Part shown: positions 1 through 7,367 of the stretch, in pieces
Layout of the letters: each line of letters begins with the position of its first letter
Numbering within the stretch: position 1 is the first letter of the stretch
NCBI GenBank assembly: GCA_024239055.1
Contig: JANBVJ010000015.1
Span: forward strand, 1-7,367
Direction: 5' to 3'
Source: Patescibacteria group bacterium
Lineage (GTDB): Bacteria; Patescibacteria; Paceibacteria; Paceibacterales; UBA10102
Length of the DNA stretch: 7,367 nucleotides
Translations under genes and position numbers: made by a program
The notes under the pieces: model-generated
Database searches by the model: none
The model's input: only the letters and a program-made list of their open reading frames with translations
What the model was told of the DNA's origin: nothing

Positions 1-2
1 CA

Positions 3-425
3 AAGCCCTTAACTCAGAGCGGAGATTCATGGCAGTTATTAAATTTCGATATTGCTAGCTTCTTAGATGATTCCTATGGGATTGCATGGTACAATGAGCT
101 ATTTGGGTTCGAAAATGATGATTCCTCTTGGAATTATCATTATGACTATCCTCAATATTATAGTCGAGATAGATTTGACTTCTACTTTACTATTACAGAC
201 GAATACGGCAATACTATTATTACTCAAACATATAGTGCGAGGTATGATAATTTCACGGCTAAAGGAACGTTCGGACAAGTTCAGCCAGATTCAAGTGGAT
301 TCACTAAAGATGTTTTCTGGGAACTTGGAGCTCCAAATAACATAGGAAATATTATTTTTGGTACATCAAATCAAGAACATAGGAAAATTTATCTTACACC
401 AGGATATATTTACAACTCAACTGAG
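3..425 (+). other. Ig/fibronectin-like beta-sandwich module 1 (residues 1-141), truncated at left edge
   Basis: This stretch contains a Tyr/Asp-rich segment followed by a typical late strand-turn-strand of an Ig-like fold: FYFTITDEYGN (residues 60-70) then ITQTYSARYD. The D-x-x-G-N turn at residues 66-70 is a common feature of Ig-like repeats in prokaryotic surface proteins and recurs in the next module at 206-210. Sequons are present (NFT soon after this turn, NST just before the next module). The fold assignment rests on this motif and strand pattern only. The left part, up to about residue 55, is aromatic-rich and of no recognisable family. Confidence 0.4.
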
Positions 426-3400
426 AAATCGTACTATATTGATGGAGGTTTCATGTTCTTACATAATATCGAGAAGATCGAGCTGTACAATGGTTCTGAC
501 AGCTTCTTGGGAGAGATGAGCTTGAATCCGACAACTGTGCCATTATCTACTTATGAGTTTGTTTTAAGTGCTAAAGATTTTGATGAGGGAATGTCTTATG
601 TCAAAGCAAAAATTATTGATAAAGCTGGGAATGAATATATAACAATCCAAGATATTTATGTGTATAAAGACTTGGATTACAGTGTTTCAAATGCCACTTT
701 GTTTGGAGATATAATATATTATGACAAAGATATCAATTATACGCAAAACCCTCACACATTCTACGGTACATTGGATAATTGGATTACAAATGCAAATAAG
801 AGCGATGTTTCTGTAGAAATCTCATATTATGATTATCAAGACCAACTATGGCTTCCTTTAAGCACCTCTACCACAACTGATGGGACTTTTACAGTTGATT
901 GGGAAATTTCTAATGAGACTTTATTTAGGCTAATGAAATATCAGAGCGGATATGTTCCAATTAATTTCACTTATGATGACCATCCGGGGACATACTTCTA
1001 TGGATCATACGGTCAATTTGACTCTTCAGGAACAATTTCACCTTTCTTAGTTGCAATGGACGGCGAAGTATTCATTTATGCTTATAATGAATCAAGTCAT
1101 GAGTGGTACATTAATTTCACAGATAATTTAGGCATTTCACTATATGATATGGAAATTAAAGCATTGGATATTTCCAATGATTCACTTGTTGATCTAGTGT
1201 TATTTAATAGATTTTCAGATGCAGATAATATAACATTCTACATTTTTGATGATGCAACAGATTCATTTGTATATAATCAATCTATTTTAGCAGATACAGG
1301 AATTTCTTACCAATTTGCTCCAGATGAGCCCAAATTTAGAGAAATCGAATTTGATTTTACCGGGACTTCAATGGTTTCAATGTATGTTGCAATATCCAAC
1401 TCTTCTTTAGATGTTAATTTCATAGCAAAGCTAGATTTTGACAGTTATCTAACTAAATCTCAAGATAATGATGCAACCCAGACTTCAATTGATAGACCCG
1501 CAACATCCCTACATATAACTAGCGAAAAAGTATATATTGGAACTGTTTGGGACATTAACAGTACTCGGCCAGATTCAGCTATTTATACTATAGATAAGTC
1601 TCTCGACAATTCTACTTACGATATTTTTGACGCTGATATGGAAGGCATAGTCATTCAGCTAGAATCAATTAACTCAGAACTAGGTGAAGTAATTGTGACA
1701 GGTATTAGTATGGATAACTACTCAATGGATGATAAAGTTATTTACTATGTATATGACAGTGCTGTAGCTGAATGGTATAAGACATCATTCTCCCCTGATT
1801 CTGATTCAAATGACTTTGCCTCTGAAACGTTCGATTACAGAATACGTGAAATTGTGTATTCTGATGAGGGAACTTACGATAAAGCTGTTATATCTTCAAG
1901 TAAAGGTATTTATAAAACTAAAGTAGTTACTAAATTACTTGAAAAAGCAGGAACAGCAATATTTTATGCTGTCGATTCATTCAGAGAATGGGACTTAAAT
2001 AATTATAATGATACAACAGGATGGGCAATACTTCCTTTCTCAAGCTACCCAGCATTAGAAATTATTAGTGTAAATAAATATACTAAACAGTATTCCTCTG
2101 GAGCATATGTCTATGATAAAATCGAAGAGATTACCTCAATCGGATATCAGATCAGCCCCGACAAGAAAGGACTTGCGTGTGATTGGGACTACTTTGGATG
2201 GGGGCCAAGAAGTGAAAATCAAGATGATATTTACTATGAAGTAAAATATTTCTATACTTCTACTTTAGCCGAAGCCTCCGGTCTAGTATCTGGTCATTAC
2301 AGTACATCGGAATTTACTCATAATGGTAGTATTTCTGCTTCAAGTTCTGATATTGATTCTAATAAATTAGGATTTCAATTGCGAAATAAGTTTGATATTG
2401 GTAATGAATGGACTTTTGATTATGGAACATCATTTTCGGATTGGAATTATCAGAATATACCTATAACTACGGGAGTACCTTATACTCTTAAATCTGGGGC
2501 TTTTATTGACAGTGGTATTACTTCAGCAGGAGCTCTCTCTGGTTTGACTGAATTTGATAATAAGAGAATGAACTATTATGACATCGGATTTGGTAATGGT
2601 CCAGATAGTAATTGGGTTACGGCTAGCGCAAATCTCAGTCAATTCGCAACAGGTCAAGACTTCTTTAGTCCCAATGATTATCAAAATACATATGAGAATT
2701 CATATATGGATGTCTGGGTTGAAGATCTTTCTTTATCTAGTTCAGTCGATTTCATGACTGATTTACCAGATTATACTCAGTTAGGAGCAAGTATGGATGA
2801 TATTCTCGATGATCCAAGTAGCCTCTATGATGATCTTTATAGTCAATTATCTTTAGCAGATACAGTTGCTTACAGAGCTCAAATAGTAGATGCAATCACT
2901 TATAGTGGAGATGGGACTGAAAATTTGGATGTTCAAAGTTTAGAAAGTAAAGATAGATCTGATGTAACTCGAGTTTATGATACGACAGGTCATGACGTAA
3001 TCATTGATATTCCATTTAGGCTTGATCACAACGATGATTCCTCTTCAATTAAGACCATCTTACTTTCCGTAGGATTTGGTCAGTATTCAGCCTCATTTAG
3101 AGATATTACCTTTTCTGTCCTTGATAGAGATGGAACATCTATTAACTTTGAGGATGCCAGCGGTGTCAACAAATTTCAAGCCTTGACTAATGGAGGTAGC
3201 TATAAGCAAACAATTAATTTTGGAGAGTCAATCAAATCTCAAATTATTTCTGATAAATATTATAGAGTTTCAAACGCTCCTTCAGATGCTGATTTTCTGA
3301 TAGACGTCTTTGGCCCCACTAATATTAATGGCGGATACTTCAAAGAGATAGGTGAAAATAAGTTCCAATTCATTTATGGATCTTATCAGAATCACATTTA

Positions 3401-6400
3401 TGACTATAATTATTTGAGAATTCCTACAAATCTTCTTGATGTTAGCAGTGATAATTATTTTACTGATGGCAATACTTTTACTGTACGGGCACACCTCAAA
3501 AGCGTTCCCTCTGGAATTACAAATCATTTAGCTATCAATCACATGAGTGCAATAGTGTTAACTGATAAGAATAATCTTAACAATCTCAATTGGAATATCA
3601 CTGGATTTGGATATGCTGATGAAAGTTCCGACGGTCTGACATTTGACTCTAGCGGGGTTTTTCTAAACGATAGATACAAAGCTTATCCAACAAAGAGTTA
3701 TATTGATAGCAATCCGGATACTAAGTATAGGGCAACACTTCAATTTAATTCAGATGATAAGGATATAGGGTTCCCTCTTAATTTCGGTATTGGAGGATCT
3801 AATTACCATGTATTTGATCCCGAAAAGGTTGATCAGTCACCCTATCTAGATGATGGAAGAACCGGTCACACGCTAGAGATGGTATATAGTAATCAAATTG
3901 CCCCGTTATGGGAATTTTATGTAGATGGAGTTTTAGATGAATCGTTTAATTCTTCTATCTTTTCAGGAGTCACAGATTTATATCCAGACATTTCTCTTGC
4001 TAGGGACGGACAACTAGAAATAGTGGGTATCAAGAATCAGGTTTTTAATAAAATCGATTATACTGATTCAAGCAGTTGGTCAGCCGATTATTCAGATACA
4101 ATAAGTAAAACTGTAGATAGTGTAGGTTCTGCAGATTATAACCTTACTCATGCTGATGCCTCCCTTGATAGGGAGATTATTTACGCCTTTAACGATGATA
4201 TATATGACATTAATGGGCAGTTTGAGGATGTATCTTTATGGACTGATCTTGAATTTGATACGACGACATACGAGATAGGTACAAGTACGCCCACCTCAGA
4301 TCAAGGTGATTATGTTTCTACAGTCCCCGTGTTTAAAATGAATGATCCCATTTATGCTGGTTGGTACTTGATCAGCCCTTCAGGAACTTGGGATCATACA
4401 TATATTGAGGGCGACTATTTACACCAAGAGGACCCAATATTTCCCACAACACAGTCGCTTTGGGCTGGAAGGTTAGCATCTGATAATGGTGTTGTCGTAA
4501 ATACTCGGGACGCTACTTTTACAGGACACGATGATGAGATTCAAATGGATATAAATCCCAATCATGAGTCGGATGCATTTACAAAATCCGCTGGAAGTAA
4601 TCGAGAAAACTATTATGCTTATGCTGCGTATTTAAACTATGATTTCTATGTAGAAAATAATAGAGGATTGTATGGAGGTCAAACTTCCAAATATGACATA
4701 AACCTTGAAGTAGAGTACAATAGGGGCGAGATTAGAGATAATATCTTTTTCGAAAATAATGCGCCCATGGGTCCAGCCCTTTCCTATAGGTATTATGATA
4801 GCAGTGAATTGTTAGACTCTAAATTCAGAAATATGGTTCCATTCACCGACGCTCTTATGCCGGACAGAGTAATTATCGAATGTGATGAAGATATGCCGTT
4901 TCATGATTCTAATGATATGTATATGTATGTAGATGAAATCAATTTTATAGTATATTATTCAAGCGAGCCGGTCTCTCCTGAAAATATGTTATATAATCAA
5001 AATTTCGATATTCCAGGACATAATTCACTTACTGAGTTTTATGTTTATGATCGGGCTATGAATAAAGATACAATTTCAAGTACTCCAGATTATTCTGGTC
5101 AAGGTGAATCTCTCCGAACTTTATTAGATTTTGAGGGCGAAAATGATAATATAAATGAGTATATTTTCCCTAGCGCTTTCAGTAGCAACACTTTAACGTT
5201 TGGAGTTTCAAGTAAGGCTTGGTATCCTTCATTTGGTGATGTAGGTGCCGATATTTCAGCTGATAATACAATCAACGATTTTCGTGTTGTTCCCGTATTA
5301 GCAGATACTGAGGGAAATACAGTTTTAGATCCTCCAAATAGTAATTATCCATACAAAACATCATGGTGGAATCAGCAAGAAATGGCCTTAGGCACTCCTA
5401 TTGATATTCAGTTTGATAATGTAGATGCTTCAGATCTTCAAGATGTTTCTGATGTAGTTTTCAAGCTTGAGTTTAATACAACAGTTGCTAACTTCTTTGA
5501 AGATTGGTCATGGAGACCCGGATTAAAAATATGGGATGATAATGAAGGAAATGGAAAGTGGATCAATTATGATTCGATTATGTTTGCTTATAGTGATGTG
5601 GGCGATCAAGTAGTATATAATAACTCATTGCATTATATTACGGGTGATTCATCAAGTAAATACGATAACATGCAACTACTCCATCCAGAAACCTTCTACT
5701 TCAACGACATGCAAGAATCGACCGAAAATTGCTCAGTCATATTTAGGTTATCTAAGAATGACCGGTATAATAACTTTGATAAGTTGTTTGACCTCCAGGA
5801 TCCAAACGCAGTTTTAAGAGTCCTGCCTATAATATATGTCATCCCCGGAAAATATAACTCTTCTGGGCTAGGGGCTTGGGAAATAACTTATGATAATGAA
5901 ACGTTTGATCCACTATATAGGATGAATATTTCAACTGTATTAAAACCAAAGTTCTCCTACCTGCAAACGTTTAGAGAAACGGATGTCATTCGCAAGAATA
6001 TTACCATGGCCCCACAGTTTGATAATAATGCGACTCTCGCCCAATCTTGGATAAATATTACAGCGGAAATGACTGAAGCGGAGATAAGTAACATAGCAAA
6101 TATAGTGGACGTGTTCGGAATTACATCGGGTCCAGTTACTCGGCAAGTAATACAAGACCCTACACCCGATACTTGGGATCGTAGTGATTTCTGGGCATTC
6201 GACAGGACAAGGAGAGCAATTAACATTTCAAAAGAAGCAGCATTGAATTATGATAACATTAGCTTCACTTATCAGAAGTGGTATACTTTAGAAAATACAG
6301 TTGATAGAGATTATGCTCCTCCAAGCTGGACCGAGAATGTTACCCTCTTGGAAAATGTAATATTGAATGATACCATTACTGGCGAGATTACTTATCTTAC

Positions 6401-7367
6401 TGCTAACTTTGAGAATGATTACAGTTATTATGGAAGTGAGCCTTATAACTTTACATTTAATGCCGATAAGTCCGTTAATTTCATTACAATTTCAGATGAG
6501 ATTGATCTTACAAATAAAGAAGTACTAGCAGTTATTCATTATGTTAATAATACAGATACTGCTGGGCGAGTAGATCGTAAGGAATTAATTGTATTTGATG
6601 AGATTAAATTCCCATTTGCCCTTACTTCAGAAGCAGATGCTTCTATCTTAAATATTTCATTAGATCTAGAATTCTTTGTAGGAATAGACGATGCATTTGA
6701 GGGTTCAATTACTAATATTGAGGATGATACAAGTGTGTATAGTCTCACACTTGACTTTTATAGATACTACACATTAGATAGTGAGCCCGATGATACCGAT
6801 AAAATTGGTTCTATTGAGGTTGAAGATCTTACCGATATACTTTACAGGTATAATATGTATTCTCTAAGGGATATTGATTTACGGAATAAAGGACTTGACA
6901 TAGATGAGCTTGAGAAATGTTTTAATTCAAGAGATTATCAATTATGGATTAATATTACTGCATTCTTTAATGGGACACATCAAGGTAAGCGACTTGTCGG
7001 AAGTTTTGCTATGGAAATTTTAGAAGCGAAGCTTGATGTAGAGCTTACTGAAGAAAAAGCTTCAATAGGTGAGTTCCAATTCATTCCTGATACAACATTG
7101 GGGAGCTATAAATACAACAAAACAATACTAAACAGCTGGTTTGATTATAATTTGGCCTTCTTGTCAGTAAAAGATCTTTATGCATATAATTACACATCAA
7201 ATGTAGGGATTCTTATAAATCAATCTTTGCCTGAGAATAATTATTCCCTCACACATAATTTAACTACTATGAATTCCTCACTTCTTGAGATAAACACGTC
7301 AATTAATTGTGACTATTTCAGAATTACTTACAGCTTCAATGACTTGCCAACCATAATTTCAAATTAT
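3..7367 (+). CDS. Giant modular cell-surface protein, internal fragment (both ends missing)
   Basis: The third forward frame stays open for 2455 codons with no stop, while the other frames are interrupted often. The frame enters at the left edge and leaves at the right edge, so start, signal peptide and C-terminal anchor are not visible. The translation is all-beta in character: short alternating hydrophobic strands (many Tyr, Phe, Ile, Val) separated by Asp/Asn/Ser/Gly turns. There are five Cys in total (C726, C1627, C1910, C2306, C2436), no membrane-length hydrophobic segment, and about 48 N-X-S/T sequons. These traits fit a secreted, N-glycosylated surface protein, most likely archaeal. 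Modules resemble Ig/fibronectin sandwiches, an FG-GAP-like propeller, jelly rolls and a LamG-like fold. I recognise no named family across the whole length and no enzyme active site. A structural or adhesive role is inferred. The coding call is very secure; the function is not. Confidence 0.96.
426..671 (+). other. Ig-like beta-sandwich module 2 (residues 142-223)
   Basis: This is a compact module of about 80 residues with the clearest Ig-like pattern in the window. It has a strand with ELYNGSD (160-166), then YEFVLSAKD, a turn, and a long strand VKAKIIDKAGNE (200-211) closing with IYVYKD. The D-K-A-G-N turn is what one sees in many bacterial and archaeal Ig-like or cadherin-like repeats on cell-surface proteins, where it joins the last two strands. 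Length suits a single Ig domain. It directly follows module 1, whose equivalent turn lies 140 residues upstream. Role inferred: spacer or stalk, possibly ligand binding. Confidence 0.5.
672..1061 (+). other. Beta-sandwich module 3 (residues 224-353)
   Basis: About 130 residues with a strand pattern resembling fibronectin- or transthyretin-like sandwiches. A VSVEISYYDY strand is followed by LWLPLSTSTTTDGTFTVDW, a layout typical of domains where a described substance or value is followed by a 'DGTFTV' strand. It ends with a Tyr/Gly-rich stretch (YFYGSYGQFD) leading into the propeller-like region. Several sequons lie here (NAT, NYT, NKS, NET, NFT). No catalytic motif is visible. Exact boundaries and family are uncertain. 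Confidence 0.35.
1062..2099 (+). repeat. Six-repeat degenerate beta-propeller-like region (residues 354-699; FG-GAP/VCBS-like)
   Basis: Six recurrences of a strand of the form hydrophobic-x-(I/F)-Y-x-(hydrophobic)-D/N-x-(S/A) are visible: VFIYAYNES (from 356), ITFYIFDDA (410), VNFIAKLDFD (471), SAIYTIDKS (525), KVIYYVYDS (578) and TAIFYAVDS (651). Trp or an aromatic residue follows a few residues later in most copies. Between copies there is a second recurring element, for example MEIKALDISNDSLVDLVLF (383-401) and GIVIQLESINSELGEVIVTG (548-567). Spacing is about 53-61 residues, with one of 73. Such a period, with an 'x-D-x-x-x-D-L-V' strand, is known from FG-GAP/VCBS and related propellers of surface proteins. 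Blade number and closure are inferred. The calcium-loop Asp pattern of true FG-GAP is largely lost. A propeller would suit protein or glycan binding. Confidence 0.5.
2100..2744 (+). other. Jelly-roll/carbohydrate-binding-like module A (residues 700-914)
   Basis: This region of about 215 residues begins after the propeller with an acidic, Trp-rich strand set (CDWDYFGWGP, 726-735). It continues through IYYEVKYFYTSTLAE and long Ser/Gly/Asn-rich strands with aromatic residues, and closes with MDVWVEDLSLSSSV (902-915). A last strand of the form x-(W/Y)-V-(D/E)-(D/E)-(I/L)-x-(F/L) is the usual closing strand of jelly-roll carbohydrate-binding modules and related surface domains. It recurs at 1640-1648. 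Contains the first Cys of the window (C726). Substrate and exact family are unknown. Confidence 0.38.
2745..2945 (+). other. Acidic, possibly helical spacer (residues 915-981)
   Basis: This short segment breaks the all-beta pattern. It holds MDDILDDPSSLYDDLYSQL and then LADTVAYRAQIVDAITYSG. Hydrophobic residues are spaced three to four apart and Asp is dense, which suggests one or two amphipathic helices or a flexible acidic linker between beta modules. No sequon is present. Function unknown; a hinge is the simplest reading. Confidence 0.3.
2946..3632 (+). other. Beta-sandwich sequence of unrecognised family (residues 982-1210)
   Basis: Strand-rich sequence, probably one or two modules. The first part runs VIIDIPFRLD (999-1008), then TILLSVGFGQYSASFRDITF and a possible Ca-type turn LDRDGTS (1040-1046). 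The second part holds FQFIYGSYQNHIYDYNYLRIP and FTVRAHLKSVPSG, and ends near WNITGFGYAD (about 1196-1205), which carries one of the few sequons in the middle of the protein. The pattern is compatible with jelly-roll or concanavalin-like sandwiches, but no diagnostic motif is present. Confidence 0.3.
3633..4049 (+). other. LamG/concanavalin-like module (residues 1211-1349)
   Basis: About 140 residues, close to the usual size of a LamG-type domain. It opens with GLTFDSSGVFLND (1211-1223), has RATLQFNSDDKDIGFPLNF in the middle, and carries the tell-tale LWEFYVDGVLDES (1302-1314). In LamG and concanavalin-like lectin folds, a Trp/aromatic-x-(hydrophobic)-Y-V-D-G-hydrophobic strand-turn follows a strand describing the ligand-free face. 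A strand LEIVGIKNQVF closes it. These domains bind glycans or proteins outside the cell. The call rests on that motif and on length, without a profile search. Confidence 0.45.
4050..4967 (+). other. Jelly-roll-like module B with upstream beta region (residues 1350-1655)
   Basis: The first half (to about residue 1475) is Asp/Thr/Tyr-rich strands with AGWYLISPSGTWDHTYI and no clear family. The second half, about residues 1477-1655, resembles a jelly-roll binding module. It has LWAGRLASDNGVVV, then paired long strands NYYAYAAYLNYDFYVENN (1536-1553) and YDINLEVEYNRG, then RVIIECDED (C1627), and the closing strand DMYMYVDEINFIVYY (1638-1652). That closing strand matches the end of module A. No sequon occurs after N1380. 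Likely an extracellular binding module; ligand unknown. Confidence 0.4.
4968..5957 (+). other. Beta-sandwich sequence, two or more modules (residues 1656-1985)
   Basis: This linker-like start (Ser/Pro/Asn-rich) leads into LRTLLDFEGEND and TLTFGVSSKAWYP, then FRVVPVLADTEGNTVLD, an Ig-like strand-turn with D-x-x-G-N. A further sandwich follows: DVVFKLEFNTTVANFFEDW, then GLKIWDDNEGNGKW (1840-1853), an acidic turn with a flanking Trp on each side, then SVIFRLSKNDRY and VLRVLPIIYVIPGKYNSS. The sequon-free tract of the protein ends here at N1825. C1910 sits inside a sequon (NCS). Module boundaries cannot be set from sequence alone and no family is recognised. Confidence 0.33.
5958..6470 (+). repeat. 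C-terminal repeated module, copy 1 (residues about 1986-2156)
   Basis: First of three divergent copies. It begins near FRETDVIRKN (1990-1999), followed 22 residues after D1994 by SWINITAEM (2015-2023). The same order, an 'I/V-D-x-x-N/K' element then WINITA, returns in copy 3 with a gap of 25 residues. Sequons are very dense (NIT, NAT, NIT, NIS, NIS, NVT, NDT, NFT). The later part holds an aromatic strand FTYQKWYTLEN and ITGEITYLTANFEND. Probably a beta-sandwich; family not recognised. This copy is longer than the others and may include an inserted segment. Confidence 0.35.
6471..6842 (+). repeat. C-terminal repeated module, copy 2 (residues about 2157-2280)
   Basis: Copy 2 starts with FITISDEIDLTNKE (2160-2173). 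It continues with LAVIHYVNNTDTAGRVDRKE (2175-2194) and the strand LIVFDEIKFPFAL, then NISLDLEFFVGIDD. The IDLTNK element aligns with IDLRNK of copy 3, exactly 124 residues later (I2167 and I2291). NNTDTAG(RVD)RK aligns with NGTHQGKR of copy 3. The module ends in Tyr-rich strands (LDFYRYYTLD) and an acidic linker. Likely extracellular beta-sandwich of unrecognised family. Confidence 0.42.
6843..7367 (+). repeat. C-terminal repeated module, copy 3 and start of a further module (residues 2281-2455, cut by window end)
   Basis: Copy 3 opens with MYSLRDIDLRNKGLD (2285-2299), has LWINITAFFNGTHQGKRLVG and then ILEAKLDVELTEEKASIGEF. From about LNSWFDYNLAFLSVKDLYAY the pattern looks like the start of another unit, which the window truncates. 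The tail is extremely sequon-rich: NKT, NYT, NQS, NYS, NLT, NSS and NTS follow each other in about 70 residues. Two of the five cysteines of the fragment lie here (C2306, C2436). No membrane anchor is reached before the end of the window. Confidence 0.4.

Noticed and set aside
67..345. Forward open frame of 92 codons starting with ATG
   Set aside because: It overlaps the giant open frame out of phase, has no ribosome binding site of note, and its Ile/Leu-rich translation looks like a frame-shifted reading of the Asp/Asn/Tyr-rich real protein.
1167..1200. Possible integrin-like FG-GAP calcium loop in DISNDSLVDLV
   Set aside because: The position fits a blade, but the D-x-D/N-x-D-G calcium-binding consensus is incomplete, so a metal site is not claimed.
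3282..3527. Antisense open frame of 81 codons
   Set aside because: It lies wholly inside the giant gene; its translation is low in recognisable features and is the expected antisense shadow of an AT-rich, Asn/Asp-rich coding sequence.
1275..5306. Recurring word around ttagcagatac (near 1275, 2851 and 5298), encoding LADT
   Set aside because: It falls at unrelated places in different modules with different flanks; best explained by codon and residue preference.
5940..6226. Two overlapping antisense open frames, one with a hydrophobic start like a signal peptide
   Set aside because: Both are inside the coding frame, overlap each other in different phases and show no promoter or ribosome binding site; the hydrophobic look comes from the reverse complement of Asn/Ser-rich codons.
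6539..6748. Antisense open frame of 69 codons, Ser/Ile/Asn-rich
   Set aside because: It is a shadow of the giant gene with no independent support.
3361..7085. Shared 14-base word agttccaattcatt at 3361-3374 and 7072-7085, encoding similar KFQFI and EFQFI peptides
   Set aside because: Short exact words of this size are expected now and then in 7 kb of AT-rich coding DNA, and flanking protein similarity is weak; not enough to call a repeat.
1..7367. Search for promoters, terminators, RNA genes, CRISPR arrays, insertion sequences or intergenic regulatory DNA
   Set aside because: Every base from 3 onward is part of one coding frame. TA-rich words resembling archaeal TATA boxes occur, but only as a consequence of AT-rich codons, and no tandem direct repeats with spacers or long inverted repeats were seen.

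Overview
The whole window is one uninterrupted open reading frame on the + strand (third frame, nt 3-7367, 2455 codons). It has no stop codon, no convincing start and no intergenic DNA. The window is therefore an internal slice of one giant gene, and both ends of the protein lie outside it. Residue numbers below count from the first complete codon, so residue n begins at nt 3n.

The protein reads as a secreted or cell-surface, all-beta, multi-modular protein. It is rich in Asp, Asn, Ser, Thr, Tyr and Ile, and has alternating hydrophobic strands and acidic turns throughout. Only 5 cysteines occur in 2455 residues, there is no hydrophobic stretch long enough for a membrane helix, and about 48 N-X-S/T sequons are present. 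From N- to C-terminus I see: two or three Ig/fibronectin-like beta-sandwiches (nt 3-1061); a six-repeat region like a degenerate FG-GAP/VCBS-type beta-propeller (nt 1062-2099); a jelly-roll or carbohydrate-binding-like module (2100-2744); an acidic, possibly helical spacer (2745-2945); further beta-sandwich sequence (2946-3632); a LamG/concanavalin-like module (3633-4049); a second jelly-roll-like module (4050-4967); beta-sandwich sequence (4968-5957); and a sequon-dense C-terminal region built from three divergent copies of one module (about 5958-7367). These domain names come from strand pattern and short motifs read by eye, not from a profile search.

The source is probably an AT-rich archaeon (roughly one third GC from a few sampled lines). 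AGA/AGG for Arg and ATA for Ile are common, the standard stop codons are respected, and the sequon-rich, cysteine-poor composition fits archaeal surface glycoproteins. Very large modular surface proteins of this style make an Asgard (Promethearchaeota) lineage plausible, but AT-rich bacteria with giant adhesins are not excluded.

No catalytic signature is apparent. The likely role is structural or adhesive: a long chain of binding modules (protein or glycan) projecting from the cell. No promoter, ribosome binding site, terminator, RNA gene, mobile element or CRISPR array is visible, as expected inside one coding sequence.
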